Both the position numbers and the translations under genes were made by a program. A stretch of DNA of 29,426 nucleotides from Candidatus Saccharimonadota bacterium (GTDB taxonomy: Bacteria > Patescibacteriota > Saccharimonadia > Saccharimonadales > SLHW01): assembly GCA_007132685.1 (NCBI GenBank), contig SLOC01000045.1:1-29426 (forward strand), written 5' to 3'. The notes under the pieces are model-generated. The model was not told where the DNA came from. It ran no database searches and saw only the letters and a list, made by a program, of their open reading frames with translations. Below, piece by piece: positions 8,569-15,920 of this stretch (the first letter of the stretch is position 1; every line of letters starts with the position of its first letter).

Positions 8569-8577
8569 ATTGTAGCA
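8569..8577 (-). promoter_or_regulatory. Extended -10 (TGC TACAAT) for ybaB-recR-nrnA-cysS
   Basis: TACAAT (8569-8574) preceded by TGC on the minus strand, 30 bases before the ybaB start. It is the same string as before dnaX and before the gene at 489. No clear -35. Confidence 0.55.
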
Positions 8578-8597
8578 AACCTTATGTGTAATTGAGC

Positions 8598-9818
8598 TTA
8601 TTGCTCGATTGTAAATTCGCTATAAACGGCCGGAGTGCGTGGCCATGCGATGAAATAGCGATGCGTATTGTAAAACACTGACATGCTAATCGCTGCGACA
8701 ATTATGACGATCGCCATGCCACGAGCAAATGGATTACGCGGGAATACGGTGAACCATTGCTGAAGAAGCAAAGCAAGACCTGTTGCCGCGATAATGTATA
8801 TAAATGGCACTAGGCTGAATACACTTACCGGACCGCCAAGTGCTGCAAGTAAAATCAGTACAAACATCGCCACGAACAGAAATTTCGTACGATCGAGCTT
8901 TCGTTGATAAAAATAGCTGTAGCAGCCTAACGCAAACAGAACTGTTACGAAGATATCAATGATACCAGCAGTTCCGACCCACATCGAGGGATCTTCAGGC
9001 CCCCAGGCAAATAGCTGTACCGGCACGAGCGCGAGTTGTGTGAAAAAATCATTAAGTGCTGGCAAGCTTTCGGCAGGAGCGCCAAGCCACAAGCGAAGTT
9101 GCAGTGGGTTTGTAATAAATGAAAACGTCAGTAAGCCCACGAATATCAGTGCAATTGATCCTCCGATGGATTTGATAGGCACAGAAACTTTATTGAACGA
9201 TGTAATAATTTGGCGATAGTATAACGCACTCAGAGAGATGGCAATCCAAATGGTTCCTGGGAGGTAAAGCACGAGCAATCCAGCTAATCCAAGCGCGATA
9301 AACTTAGGTATTTGAGATTTTTGTCCTTTACTATATAAACCGATTGCGATTACTAGCGGAAGCAGTAGATAGGTGGAACGCTCATCGCCGAGGCGAGCAA
9401 CATGCAGCAACCCAGCGCTGGTTGCATAGAGTAATGCTGAGAAAACGCTCACTCGGAATGTGTGCCACCTTGAAACGATATAATACACCGATGCAACGCT
9501 CAGTAACCCAAAGACAACGCTGATAGCTCTTAACCAAGATACACTTTCTAGTGAGAAAAGCTGCATAATAAACAATCCAAGAGTGAAGGGTAAAAAGTTA
9601 GGCTGCTGTACCAATGCTTGCAGTGGATTAATTTGATTATCTTTGATTGCGGTAATGTGTACTGATTCTGCAGGGTTCGCACCAGGCACTAAGCTGCCGA
9701 GTTGAAACAGTAGTACTCCTATACTGATAACCCCAAGAACTGCGATAATTAATGCGAATACCCAGTTATCTAGTATCGCGCCTGTGACGCGCTTAACAAT
9801 TTGATGTTTACGTTTCAT
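8598..9818 (-). CDS. GT39/ArnT-like integral membrane glycosyltransferase-like protein
   Basis: 406 residues, with a basic N-terminus and about ten hydrophobic segments. The run 'WLRAISVVFGLLSVASVYYI' followed by 'ALLYATSAGLLHVARLGDER' matches the early membrane helices and the R-x-E-rich loop of GT39/GT83-type polyprenyl-phosphate-sugar transferases. The first loop, however, reads 'ESVHITAIKDN' and lacks the obvious Asp-Glu pair I would expect there. The large C-terminal loop domain of true mannosyltransferases is also missing. It is probably a shortened relative that moves sugars outside the membrane. The start lies 10 bases after a TATACT element, inside the gap behind dnaB. Confidence 0.7.
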   Translation of the reverse strand: MKRKHQIVKRVTGAILDNWVFALIIAVLGVISIGVLLFQLGSLVPGANPAESVHITAIKDNQINPLQALVQQPNFLPFTLGLFIMQLFSLESVSWLRAISVVFGLLSVASVYYIVSRWHTFRVSVFSALLYATSAGLLHVARLGDERSTYLLLPLVIAIGLYSKGQKSQIPKFIALGLAGLLVLYLPGTIWIAISLSALYYRQIITSFNKVSVPIKSIGGSIALIFVGLLTFSFITNPLQLRLWLGAPAESLPALNDFFTQLALVPVQLFAWGPEDPSMWVGTAGIIDIFVTVLFALGCYSYFYQRKLDRTKFLFVAMFVLILLAALGGPVSVFSLVPFIYIIAATGLALLLQQWFTVFPRNPFARGMAIVIIVAAISMSVFYNTHRYFIAWPRTPAVYSEFTIEQ

Positions 9819-9828
9819 GGATAGTAGT

Positions 9829-9834
9829 AGTATA
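9829..9834 (-). promoter_or_regulatory. -10 element (TATACT) close to start codon
   Basis: Minus-strand TATACT, ten bases before the ATG at 9818 and overlapping the end of dnaB. It would give the membrane protein its own near-leaderless transcript. Confidence 0.4.
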
Positions 9835-9835
9835 C

Positions 9836-11197
9836 CTACGCTTCAAAGGGTTGTGCAACGTGTCGTTTGTCTAGGCTACGAAAACGCTGCTTGTTCTTAT
9901 CAAAGTAAAGCTCAACCGCCCCCGTTGGACCGTTACGATGCTTCTTGATGAGTATATCAGTAATGTTTTTGCGCTCTGTATCAGGGTTGTAATAATCCTC
10001 ACGGTATATAAACGCTACCACGTCGGCATCCTGCTCAATCGAGCCTGATTCACGTAAGTCTGCAAGTTGCGGAATTTGTGGACTGCGAGATTCAACCGAG
10101 CGGCTCAACTGTGATAGTGCCATCAAGGGGACGTTTAGTTCCCGGGCTACTTGCTTGAGGCCACGTGATATTTCAGAAATTTCCTGCACGCGGTTACCTT
10201 CTCCGCCGTAACGAGCGCCACCGCTCATTAGCTGTAGATAATCAACTACTATCAAACCAAGTGGTCGCTGGTGGGCTTCACGTCGGGCCTTGGTGCGTAA
10301 GTCACTAACCGTGATACCCGGTGTATCATCAATAAAAATTTGAGCCTCGCTCAAGCTGCCCATAGCCTGACCGATTTTTTCAAAGTCATCATCACTAAGA
10401 TTACCGGTGCGCAACGCCCATGCATCAACGCCCGACTCAACGGCAAGCATGCGGTCGACGAGCTGTTCTTTGCTCATCTCGAGACTAAAAATAAGTACCG
10501 GCATATCGGATTCGAGCGACACATTATGAGCTATATTCAGCGACAAGGCGGTTTTTCCCATAGACGGCCTGGCAGCTAGGACAAAAAGATCTGAACGTTG
10601 TAACCCGGCTAGGATATTGTCTAGATCGCGAAATCCGGTTGGTACACCGCGGATTTTACCTGTGTCTTTATGTAGATCGTCTAGTCGTTCGAAGCTTTCT
10701 GTAAGGATATCCTCAAGACTTGTTATGTCGTGCTTGATGTGTTTTTGGCTTACATCAAACAAACGAGCTTCAGCATTTTCGATTAAGTCTTTTAGGCTGT
10801 TGGCCTCGTCATAACTAAGTTTAGATATGTCTCGGGCTGCGCCAATCAATCGTCGACGTAATGCTTTCTGAGCGACAATTTCAGCGTACTGAGATGCGTG
10901 GGCTGCCGTTGGCACAAAATTAGTTAATTCACTTAGGTATGCTGAGCCGCCGGCAATGTCCAAAAACCCATCAGCTCGCAGTTGGTGCGATAACGTGAGT
11001 ACATCGATAGCACTGTGTTTTTCATAAAGCTTTCTGACCGCATCATAGATTCGCTGATGTTTTTCTTCGTAGAAATCATCAGCGGTGATAGTGTCGGCTA
11101 CTTTTACGATGGCATCTGCATCAATAAGCAGTGCGCCAAGTAGTGAAGCTTCAGCATCAGTATCCTGTGGGGGAAGATTCGGTGGTTGTTGAGCCAT
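9836..11197 (-). CDS. dnaB: Replicative DNA helicase DnaB
   Basis: 453 residues, normal for DnaB, which unwinds DNA at the fork as a hexamer. The N-terminal primase-interacting domain begins 'PPQDTDAEASLLGALLIDAD'. The RecA-like C-terminal domain has Walker A A-R-P-S-M-G-K-T (209-216), Walker B 'LIVVDYLQLM', 'ALSQLSRSVESR' and the 'DADVVAFIYREDYY' region. No intein interrupts it. It starts five bases after the dnaX stop, so the two are co-transcribed. Confidence 0.97.
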   Translation of the reverse strand: MAQQPPNLPPQDTDAEASLLGALLIDADAIVKVADTITADDFYEEKHQRIYDAVRKLYEKHSAIDVLTLSHQLRADGFLDIAGGSAYLSELTNFVPTAAHASQYAEIVAQKALRRRLIGAARDISKLSYDEANSLKDLIENAEARLFDVSQKHIKHDITSLEDILTESFERLDDLHKDTGKIRGVPTGFRDLDNILAGLQRSDLFVLAARPSMGKTALSLNIAHNVSLESDMPVLIFSLEMSKEQLVDRMLAVESGVDAWALRTGNLSDDDFEKIGQAMGSLSEAQIFIDDTPGITVSDLRTKARREAHQRPLGLIVVDYLQLMSGGARYGGEGNRVQEISEISRGLKQVARELNVPLMALSQLSRSVESRSPQIPQLADLRESGSIEQDADVVAFIYREDYYNPDTERKNITDILIKKHRNGPTGAVELYFDKNKQRFRSLDKRHVAQPFEA

Positions 11198-11202
11198 GAT
11201 AG

Positions 11203-12705
11203 TTACGATTCTATCACTTCAGCGTTACCAAAAATATTGCTTACGGTTTCTATTGCTGAAGGCTCTTTTGCGACCTCGGGTCGAGGCTCCTCGGCTTTTT
11301 GTACTGTTTGTTTTTCCGGTACAACACAAGTGAGCGCTACTTCCCTATCGAGATGATTTTGCAGCTTCTTCACCAAAATAGCTTTGTGCTGAGTGTCAGA
11401 TAGGCGCTTTGCATGAAAGTTGTATTTGCATTCTAGAATCCATTCATCATCTTTGAGTTGCGGACGAGCCATTCGCGCCATTCCATAAAGTGTATTATGT
11501 GTACCTTTTAATTCCTCGAGTATTTGTTGCCAGATTGCTTCAATATCCTTGTTTGGTGTCACGGAAGATTTTTTCACATTAGCAGACTTGTTCTCAGTTG
11601 GCTTAGTGTATGTAGCTGTTTTGTCCTTCGGTATTTTTGTAGCTTTTGTCTGCTTGATTACTGATTGTGTCACTTTCGGCTCGGGTGTTGCTGGTTGTGT
11701 ATCAGGTGGTGTATTTACTTCTTGCTTGGATTGAGAATTATTTTCTGTGCGGATAGAGCCTAGTAGGGCCAATTCTAAGAGGGCGTGGGGTTGCGTTGAG
11801 CCAGGTACCTCGATAAGCTCACGAAGTAACGCCAAATCAGCCTGTTGTGGCTGTTTGGAGGCGAGCATTCTTTGCCTAACCTGTTCGCTAAGAGTCAACG
11901 CAAATTTGGCGGCGTCAACACCTTGTTCGCGAAGTGTATCGCAGGCGGATATTACAGCTTTAACGTCTCCTGTTGAGGTGGCTTGTACGACTGATTGAAC
12001 AATATCCTCAGGCGGTAATCCAAGCAACAGACGTACATCTTCAGCATCGATTTCTGTAGCATTACTTTTGTGGGTATGTCTAATCTGATCCAATAGGCTC
12101 AAGCTGTCACGAAATGATCCTTGACCATGCTGCGCAACGAGCTCTAGAGCATCATCAGTGATAGTGATTTCTTCTTTCTTGGCAATCTTCCTGAGCTGCT
12201 TAGCGGCAGCGTCATTGCGTATTGGCTTGAAGCTATAGCGCTGTGTTCGGCTAATGATGGTTTCCGGAAGTTTATGAAGCTCGGTTGTAGCAAGAATGAA
12301 TATTACGTGTTCAGGAGGCTCTTCGAGGGTTTTTAATAATGCGTTAAAAGCTTCTTTGGTGAGCATGTGTACCTCATCTACGATATACACTTTGTACTTA
12401 GCGTTAGCTGGTGCGATAAGTGCCTTTTCCCGAAGGTCACGTACTTCATCTATCCGTCGGTTACTGGCAGCATCAATCTCGATTATGTCGAGATGCTCTT
12501 TCGTGTCTACAGGCAAGCCGTTAACCTCCCTGGCAAAAATACGGGCTATACTTGTCTTCCCTACGCCGCGTGGCCCAGTAAATAGATAGGCATGACCGAT
12601 TTTGCCGGTTTTCAGCGCATTGGAAAGAGTTGACGTAATGTGGTCTTGACCGATTATTTCTTCTAGCGTGTTTGATCGGTATTTCCGATAGAGAGCGTTA
12701 CCCAT
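11203..12705 (-). CDS. dnaX: DNA polymerase III subunit gamma/tau lacking the zinc module
   Basis: 500 residues. The AAA+ clamp-loader domain has Walker A 'GPRGVGKTS' (44-52), Walker B 'VYIVDEVHML', sensor-1 'FILATTE' and the 'LPETIISRTQRYSF' arginine-finger region. Domain III follows to about residue 320, then a Lys/Thr/Pro-rich linker and a C-terminal tau-like domain ('EAIWQQILEELKG...'). The four-cysteine zinc loop that normally sits between Walker A and 'IEIDAAS' is absent: only 'REVNGLPVDTKEHLD' (59-73) connects them. The start fits an extended -10 eleven bases upstream. Confidence 0.95.
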   Translation of the reverse strand: MGNALYRKYRSNTLEEIIGQDHITSTLSNALKTGKIGHAYLFTGPRGVGKTSIARIFAREVNGLPVDTKEHLDIIEIDAASNRRIDEVRDLREKALIAPANAKYKVYIVDEVHMLTKEAFNALLKTLEEPPEHVIFILATTELHKLPETIISRTQRYSFKPIRNDAAAKQLRKIAKKEEITITDDALELVAQHGQGSFRDSLSLLDQIRHTHKSNATEIDAEDVRLLLGLPPEDIVQSVVQATSTGDVKAVISACDTLREQGVDAAKFALTLSEQVRQRMLASKQPQQADLALLRELIEVPGSTQPHALLELALLGSIRTENNSQSKQEVNTPPDTQPATPEPKVTQSVIKQTKATKIPKDKTATYTKPTENKSANVKKSSVTPNKDIEAIWQQILEELKGTHNTLYGMARMARPQLKDDEWILECKYNFHAKRLSDTQHKAILVKKLQNHLDREVALTCVVPEKQTVQKAEEPRPEVAKEPSAIETVSNIFGNAEVIES

Positions 12706-12716
12706 AATTGGCTATT

Positions 12717-12725
12717 ATTGTAGCA
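12717..12725 (-). promoter_or_regulatory. Extended -10 (TGC TACAAT) for dnaX-dnaB
   Basis: Minus-strand TACAAT (12717-12722) with upstream TGC, 11 bases before the dnaX ATG, predicting a leader of only about four bases and no Shine-Dalgarno. Confidence 0.55.
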
Positions 12726-12793
12726 ACTATTCGGCAGTGGTTGGACATGTAAAATATATAACGCTTACAGGGTCTGAGAGAAGTGCTTCAAAA

Positions 12794-13309
12794 TTACAAC
12801 GCGGCTTCGAGAGCTGCCCATTCGGCATTCTTGTCATCTTCCGGTACATTGACGCTGACTTGGTCGCCAGGTTTCGCCTTGAAGTATGTAACGCTTGCGA
12901 GGAGTACCCGGTATTTTTTCTCGTTAACTTCGACGAAATAATGACCGTTCTCAAGCTTAAGCGTACCAACAATTTGCTTGCGCGGGACGGGCCCGATTTG
13001 CTTATACAGAAAAGCTCCGTCATCAGCGATAGTCAACTTAAGGATATCTCCTTGAACGAGCTTTGATTTGCTAGCATAGTTCGCAGGTACTGGGTATGTT
13101 TTACCATCAGAGCCGACCATGTTTTGGCCGTCAAATACGCCCTCGATAATCTTACCGATATTTTCGTCACTAGTGGATGGCGTACTAACTTCAGTACTGT
13201 CGTCCCCAACAATACTAACCAGCAACTCTTTAGCTGCTGCTAAATTAGTCTCTGCTTCAGTAATTAATGATTTGAGCCGTTTGATTTGTTTCTCTGGTAC
13301 ATCGGCCAT
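12794..13309 (-). CDS. Conserved-looking small protein of unknown function
   Basis: 171 residues, no membrane segment. Residues 1-35 are a charged, coiled-coil-like helix ('KQIKRLKSLITEAETNLAAAKELL'-type heptads). A Ser/Thr/Asp linker follows, then a compact beta-rich domain from about 50 with 'EGVFDGQNMVGSDGKTYPVP', 'ASKSKLVQGDILKLTI' and 'KPGDQVSVNVPEDD'. The beta pattern could be an OB- or SH3-like fold. I believe similar proteins are widespread in Patescibacteria, but this is memory, not a search. GAAGG before the ATG is a good ribosome binding site, and it has its own promoter behind the rplL terminator. Function unknown. Confidence 0.75.
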   Translation of the reverse strand: MADVPEKQIKRLKSLITEAETNLAAAKELLVSIVGDDSTEVSTPSTSDENIGKIIEGVFDGQNMVGSDGKTYPVPANYASKSKLVQGDILKLTIADDGAFLYKQIGPVPRKQIVGTLKLENGHYFVEVNEKKYRVLLASVTYFKAKPGDQVSVNVPEDDKNAEWAALEAAL

Positions 13310-13365
13310 ATTCGCCTTCTTTCAATTCTCCGTGTTTATCTCTCAAAAATGTACACTTACTTTAA

Positions 13366-13394
13366 AAGTTATCAGATTTCATCAGTTATGTCAA
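13366..13394 (-). promoter_or_regulatory. Promoter TTGACA-N17-TAACTT
   Basis: Minus-strand TTGACA (13389-13394) and TAACTT (13366-13371) with 17 bases between, downstream of the rplL terminator and about 55 bases before the 171-residue protein's start. Confidence 0.5.
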
Positions 13395-13408
13395 AAATTA
13401 CGACAATG

Positions 13409-13417
13409 TGTGGATAA
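13409..13417 (-). other. Perfect DnaA box TTATCCACA
   Basis: The minus strand reads TTATCCACA, the consensus DnaA box, in the intergenic region behind rplL. A second exact copy is at 14682-14690. No cluster of further boxes or AT-rich unwinding element is seen. Confidence 0.35.
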
Positions 13418-13423
13418 CTTTTC

Positions 13424-13466
13424 AAAAAGCACCGACCACTTGGCAATGTATGCTCAAGTGGTCGGT
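13424..13466 (-). terminator. Intrinsic terminator of the rplJ-rplL operon
   Basis: A perfect 12-bp stem (431-442 with 455-466 in the 13,000s, ACCGACCACTTG/CAAGTGGTCGGT) with a 12-base loop is followed on the minus strand by GC and five T. It lies about 35 bases after the rplL stop. Confidence 0.88.
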
Positions 13467-13499
13467 ATAGTGCGCCTTGGCTGGTCTTTGCTATCGCTC

Positions 13500-13886
13500 T
13501 TAAGTGAGTTCGACAGTAGCGCCAGCTTCTTCGAGTGCTTTTTTGGCGTTCTCGGCGTCTTCTTTAGCGGCTTTTTCAAGCACTGGTTTAGGAGCCTCGT
13601 CAACGATAGCTTTTGCTTCGCCGAGCCCGAGGCCGGTTAGGTCTTTAACTGCCTTAATGACGGCGACTTTTTGTGAACCTGCGTCTTTTAGTACGACGTC
13701 GTATTCACTCTTTTCGTCTTCTCCGCCAGCATCAGCGTCTCCACCGGCTGCTGGTCCAGCAACGACCGCTGCAGCTGCAGCTGGCTCAATGCCGTATTCT
13801 TCTTTTAGTACTTCTTTAAGCTCATTTACTTCCAGTACTGTTAGACCGGTAAGTTCTTTAGCAAGCTTTTTTACATCTGCTGCCAT
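13500..13886 (-). CDS. rplL: Ribosomal protein L7/L12
   Basis: 128 residues. The N-terminal dimerisation helix pair ('LTGLTVLEVNELKEVLKEE') is followed by an Ala/Gly-rich hinge (about 35-55) and the C-terminal factor-binding domain with 'KVAVIKAVKDLTGLGLGEAK' and 'VDEAPKPVLEKAAKE'. It forms the stalk that recruits elongation factors. It follows rplJ by 27 bases. AAAGGA upstream of ATG is the ribosome binding site. Strong terminator behind it. Confidence 0.97.
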   Translation of the reverse strand: MAADVKKLAKELTGLTVLEVNELKEVLKEEYGIEPAAAAAVVAGPAAGGDADAGGEDEKSEYDVVLKDAGSQKVAVIKAVKDLTGLGLGEAKAIVDEAPKPVLEKAAKEDAENAKKALEEAGATVELT

Positions 13887-13913
13887 AACAATATGTCCTT
13901 TCTTAATCTTTCC

Positions 13914-14432
13914 TTATGCCTTCGCCGCAACTGCATCGAGTAAGCCGTGCAGATTGCCGGAGAGGCCGTTAATTGTTTCATCGAGTGGTGATTGAAGTGT
14001 TGAAATAACTGAAGCAATAAGCTCTGGTTTGCTCGGAAGGGCTGCAAGAGCCTGCACTTCCTCAGCTGAGAGAAGTTTACCGTCATTGCTAATAGCTCCG
14101 ACAAACTCAAGTGTCTTTTGCTTTTTAGCGAACTCGGCAATAACTTTTGCTGGAGCGACTTCGTCATCAGTATTGAAAGCGTATAGGAGCATACCTTCTA
14201 GGCTAGAGCTATCGACATCTTTCAAGTTGTCAACCTTTGCAATTGCTTGTTTGACCAGGCGGTTTTTTGCCACCTTGATTGTCGTTCCTTCGTTGCGACC
14301 AGTGCTACGCAGTTCCTGCATTGCTTTCACTGGCGTACCTTTGTAGGTAGCGACAACGGTCATTTTCGCGTCTTGCAGCAGTTGAGCCACTTCTTCAATT
14401 ACTGCTTTTTTCTTATCTTTACTTAGTGCCAT
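13914..14432 (-). CDS. rplJ: Ribosomal protein L10
   Basis: 172 residues, standard length. 'MALSKDKKKAVIEEVAQLLQ', 'TVVATYKGTPVKAMQELRS' and 'KVAKNRLVKQAI' are typical of L10, which anchors L7/L12 dimers to 23S rRNA. AAGGTGA ten bases before ATG. Regulation is visible in the leader (14506-14637), where L10 or the L10-L12 complex is known to bind its own mRNA in other bacteria. Confidence 0.97.
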   Translation of the reverse strand: MALSKDKKKAVIEEVAQLLQDAKMTVVATYKGTPVKAMQELRSTGRNEGTTIKVAKNRLVKQAIAKVDNLKDVDSSSLEGMLLYAFNTDDEVAPAKVIAEFAKKQKTLEFVGAISNDGKLLSAEEVQALAALPSKPELIASVISTLQSPLDETINGLSGNLHGLLDAVAAKA

Positions 14433-14505
14433 GTCTTATTGTCACCTTTTAATAGATTAGTATGTCTGTAATCGACCAATTTTCATACAGACGATCCGTT
14501 ACCAT

Positions 14506-14637
14506 AAAAAAAGCTCCTTGAGTAAACTGTTACCAAGAAGCTTTTGTAGCGCTCAAAAATTGCATCATTTGATATGCGCACCTCGGCGACTCATTAAGTT
14601 CGCTTATCTATGGCGAACCGTCGCTGTCTTTGGTAAC
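14506..14637 (-). promoter_or_regulatory. L10 leader with terminator/antiterminator switch
   Basis: The minus-strand leader carries the conserved L10-leader blocks, including the 'CAAAGACAGCGACG'-like segment and 'CGCCGAGGTGCGCAT'. It ends in a strong terminator: stem 14534-14545 with 14509-14520 (one G-U), loop 13, seven T at 14506-14512. The early segment GTTACCAA (14630-14637) is exactly complementary to TTGGTAAC (14529-14536) in the loop and 5' arm of the terminator, giving an alternative antiterminator pairing. This is the known logic of ribosomal protein autoregulation. About 75 bases remain to the rplJ ATG. Confidence 0.85.
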
Positions 14638-14644
14638 TAGGGTG

Positions 14645-14673
14645 AATATACGTGAATTACCCTAAAAAGTCAA
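14645..14673 (-). promoter_or_regulatory. rplJ-rplL promoter TTGACT-N17-TATATT
   Basis: Minus-strand TTGACT (14668-14673) and TATATT (14645-14650) with 17-base spacing, placed directly after the stop of the AAA ATPase gene and just before the L10 leader. Confidence 0.8.
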
Positions 14674-14677
14674 TGTA

Positions 14678-15562
14678 TTACTGTGGATAACCGTAGCGTT
14701 CTCTGCGGCCAACCTCTACCCTATTAAGTGCTGCTTCAGGGTCGGAAATAAATTCGTCGGGGTTGACATGATTACCGTAATAAAAAGACAATAGGCCTAA
14801 TTCTCCTAATTTTCGAGTGACTTTTTCCGCGGTATCTACGTTTCCGCTACGATGCTCTAAAAGTTCTCGCAATGAATCCTCAGTCATAGAGCCCTGAAAA
14901 TCGTGCCGACTCTGAAATGCTTCCAGTAAATTACTTGCATGACTATTTATCAGTGGATCATTCCACTGCCATTTACTCTCTCGCCATCGGTCATCATGAG
15001 CAGTGCCAATTGCAACAATATGATTACTCTGGACAGTATCTGTAAGTACTGGCAAAACGGCTTCAGCATATTCGAATGCATTTTTCCTGGTTCGTTTCGA
15101 CCCCTTATAACCGCCGTAGTCGACGTTGTCCAGCAGTAGCATACCTCCTATGTCCTGAAACCGCTCCTGATACTGCTGCAACATGGTTACTGATTGCTCA
15201 ATTGTTCTGGTTGTACCAGCGTTAATGTGCAGAGCAATTCTGAGCAACGGAGTACTTGCTAACCGGCTGCATCGCTCTAGGTCTTGCAGAATATTGCTTT
15301 TCCCTGCTCCTGGGCTACCTTCCAGTAGCACGGAGCCTGCATCTAGTGCTTTTTGCATAACGTAGGGTATTTCAAGGAATCGTTGAGACACACAGCCCGT
15401 GATAGTGGCTTCGTTGGCGTGTGGAGATGTTGGAGTATACGGTTCGAACATGACATAGCCATGCCCGTTTCGTTTATCCTCTACTAGCTCGCCTTCAGGC
15501 GTTAGTCTATCTACCATATCTTTTTCTGCGTATAATATTGATTCGGCCGTAATTGCACCCAT
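14678..15562 (-). CDS. AAA-type P-loop ATPase of unknown role
   Basis: 294 residues. Walker A is E81-G-S-P-G-A-G-K-S89. Walker B is 'MLLLDNVD' (141-148), and 'IVAIGTAHDDRW' (182-193) is a sensor-1-like strand. An N-terminal region of about 55 residues and a C-terminal helical domain with 'TEDSLRELLEHRSGNVDTAEK' flank the core, consistent with a single AAA+/STAND-like module. I cannot assign a pathway. It sits 24 bases after a 68-residue ORF and both lie behind the pseudoknot/terminator leader at 15821-15975, so expression is probably attenuated. The ribosome binding site is weak. The rplJ promoter starts at its stop codon. Confidence 0.7.
   Translation of the reverse strand: MGAITAESILYAEKDMVDRLTPEGELVEDKRNGHGYVMFEPYTPTSPHANEATITGCVSQRFLEIPYVMQKALDAGSVLLEGSPGAGKSNILQDLERCSRLASTPLLRIALHINAGTTRTIEQSVTMLQQYQERFQDIGGMLLLDNVDYGGYKGSKRTRKNAFEYAEAVLPVLTDTVQSNHIVAIGTAHDDRWRESKWQWNDPLINSHASNLLEAFQSRHDFQGSMTEDSLRELLEHRSGNVDTAEKVTRKLGELGLLSFYYGNHVNPDEFISDPEAALNRVEVGRRERYGYPQ
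14682..14690 (-). other. Perfect DnaA box TTATCCACA
   Basis: Exact TTATCCACA on the minus strand, within the last codons of the AAA ATPase gene and next to the rplJ promoter; second of two copies in the window. Confidence 0.3.
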
Positions 15563-15586
15563 TGTATTTTACCAATCATTTACTTT

Positions 15587-15793
15587 TTATGCTGCTTGTG
15601 GTTTTGCTGAATTGTGGCTTTCGCTGGCTTGCGCAACTTCCCGAACTTGTACACTAGCCTCTAGGGCTGTTGATGGCGCCTGGTTACAGTGTTTGAGGGC
15701 AGCCATGCCAATTTGTATGCCTAGTGACTTATTGCAATTGCGTATTGCGAGTTCCATATCATCTGATGGCAATTCTTTTTGTTCCGCTTCCAT
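15587..15793 (-). CDS. Small hypothetical protein (68 aa)
   Basis: I start it at ATG 15793, where GGAG lies six bases upstream; a longer TTG reading from 15805 would remove that site from the leader. The peptide is acidic at first ('MEAEQKELPSDDMELA'), has a short helical middle with two Cys ('RNCNKSLGIQIGMAALKHC') and an Ala/Ser/Gln-rich tail. No membrane segment, no recognised motif. It is the first gene after the 183-base attenuator leader and 24 bases before the AAA ATPase, suggesting a partner or regulator of that ATPase (inference). Could be spurious, but the placement and ribosome binding site favour a real gene. Confidence 0.55.
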   Translation of the reverse strand: MEAEQKELPSDDMELAIRNCNKSLGIQIGMAALKHCNQAPSTALEASVQVREVAQASESHNSAKPQAA

Positions 15794-15820
15794 TTGTTTC
15801 TCCAAGTTTGTTAATAAATG

Positions 15821-15849
15821 AAAAAGCTTCTAACCTTGTGGTTGAAGCC
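15821..15849 (-). terminator. Attenuator terminator in the leader of the AAA ATPase operon
   Basis: On the minus strand GCTTCAACC (15848-15840), loop ACAA and GGTTaGAAGC (15835-15826) form nine pairs with one bulged A, followed by five T (15825-15821). It lies 28 bases before the 68-aa gene's start codon, inside the transcript from 15975. Its 5' arm is also the last strand of the 12-bp repeat pair 15838-15849/15894-15905, so the two structures exclude each other. Confidence 0.7.
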
Positions 15850-15920
15850 GAATGAATGGTTATGGGGCTATGTTTTGTTTATGTTTGCGTTTTGGCTTCA
15901 ACCACGTGGCAACATAGCCC
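15838..15920 (-). repeat. Interleaved perfect inverted repeats (predicted pseudoknot)
   Basis: Two perfect inverted repeats interlock. GTGGTTGAAGCC (plus 15838-15849) pairs with GGCTTCAACCAC (15894-15905), 12 bp. GGGCTATGTT (15865-15874) pairs with AACATAGCCC (15911-15920), 10 bp. In RNA the order stem1-stem2-stem1'-stem2' is an H-type pseudoknot with loops of 5, 19 and 15 bases. Base pairs next to the stems are G-U only on the plus strand, so a plus-strand RNA cannot be excluded. The overlapping terminator is on the minus strand, which I favour. Confidence 0.75.

Noticed and set aside
11569..11574. Run of six A in the dnaX message (GTG AAA AAA TCT), with a -1 frame stop ten codons later, as a possible gamma frameshift site
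   Set aside because: The heptamer is G-AAA-AAA, not a true slippery sequence, and no stimulatory hairpin or upstream Shine-Dalgarno is evident.
12737..13640. Plus-strand ORFs of 109-173 codons across 12737-13995
   Set aside because: They are antisense to the 171-aa protein, rplL and rplJ, whose minus-strand frames have recognisable products and ribosome binding sites.
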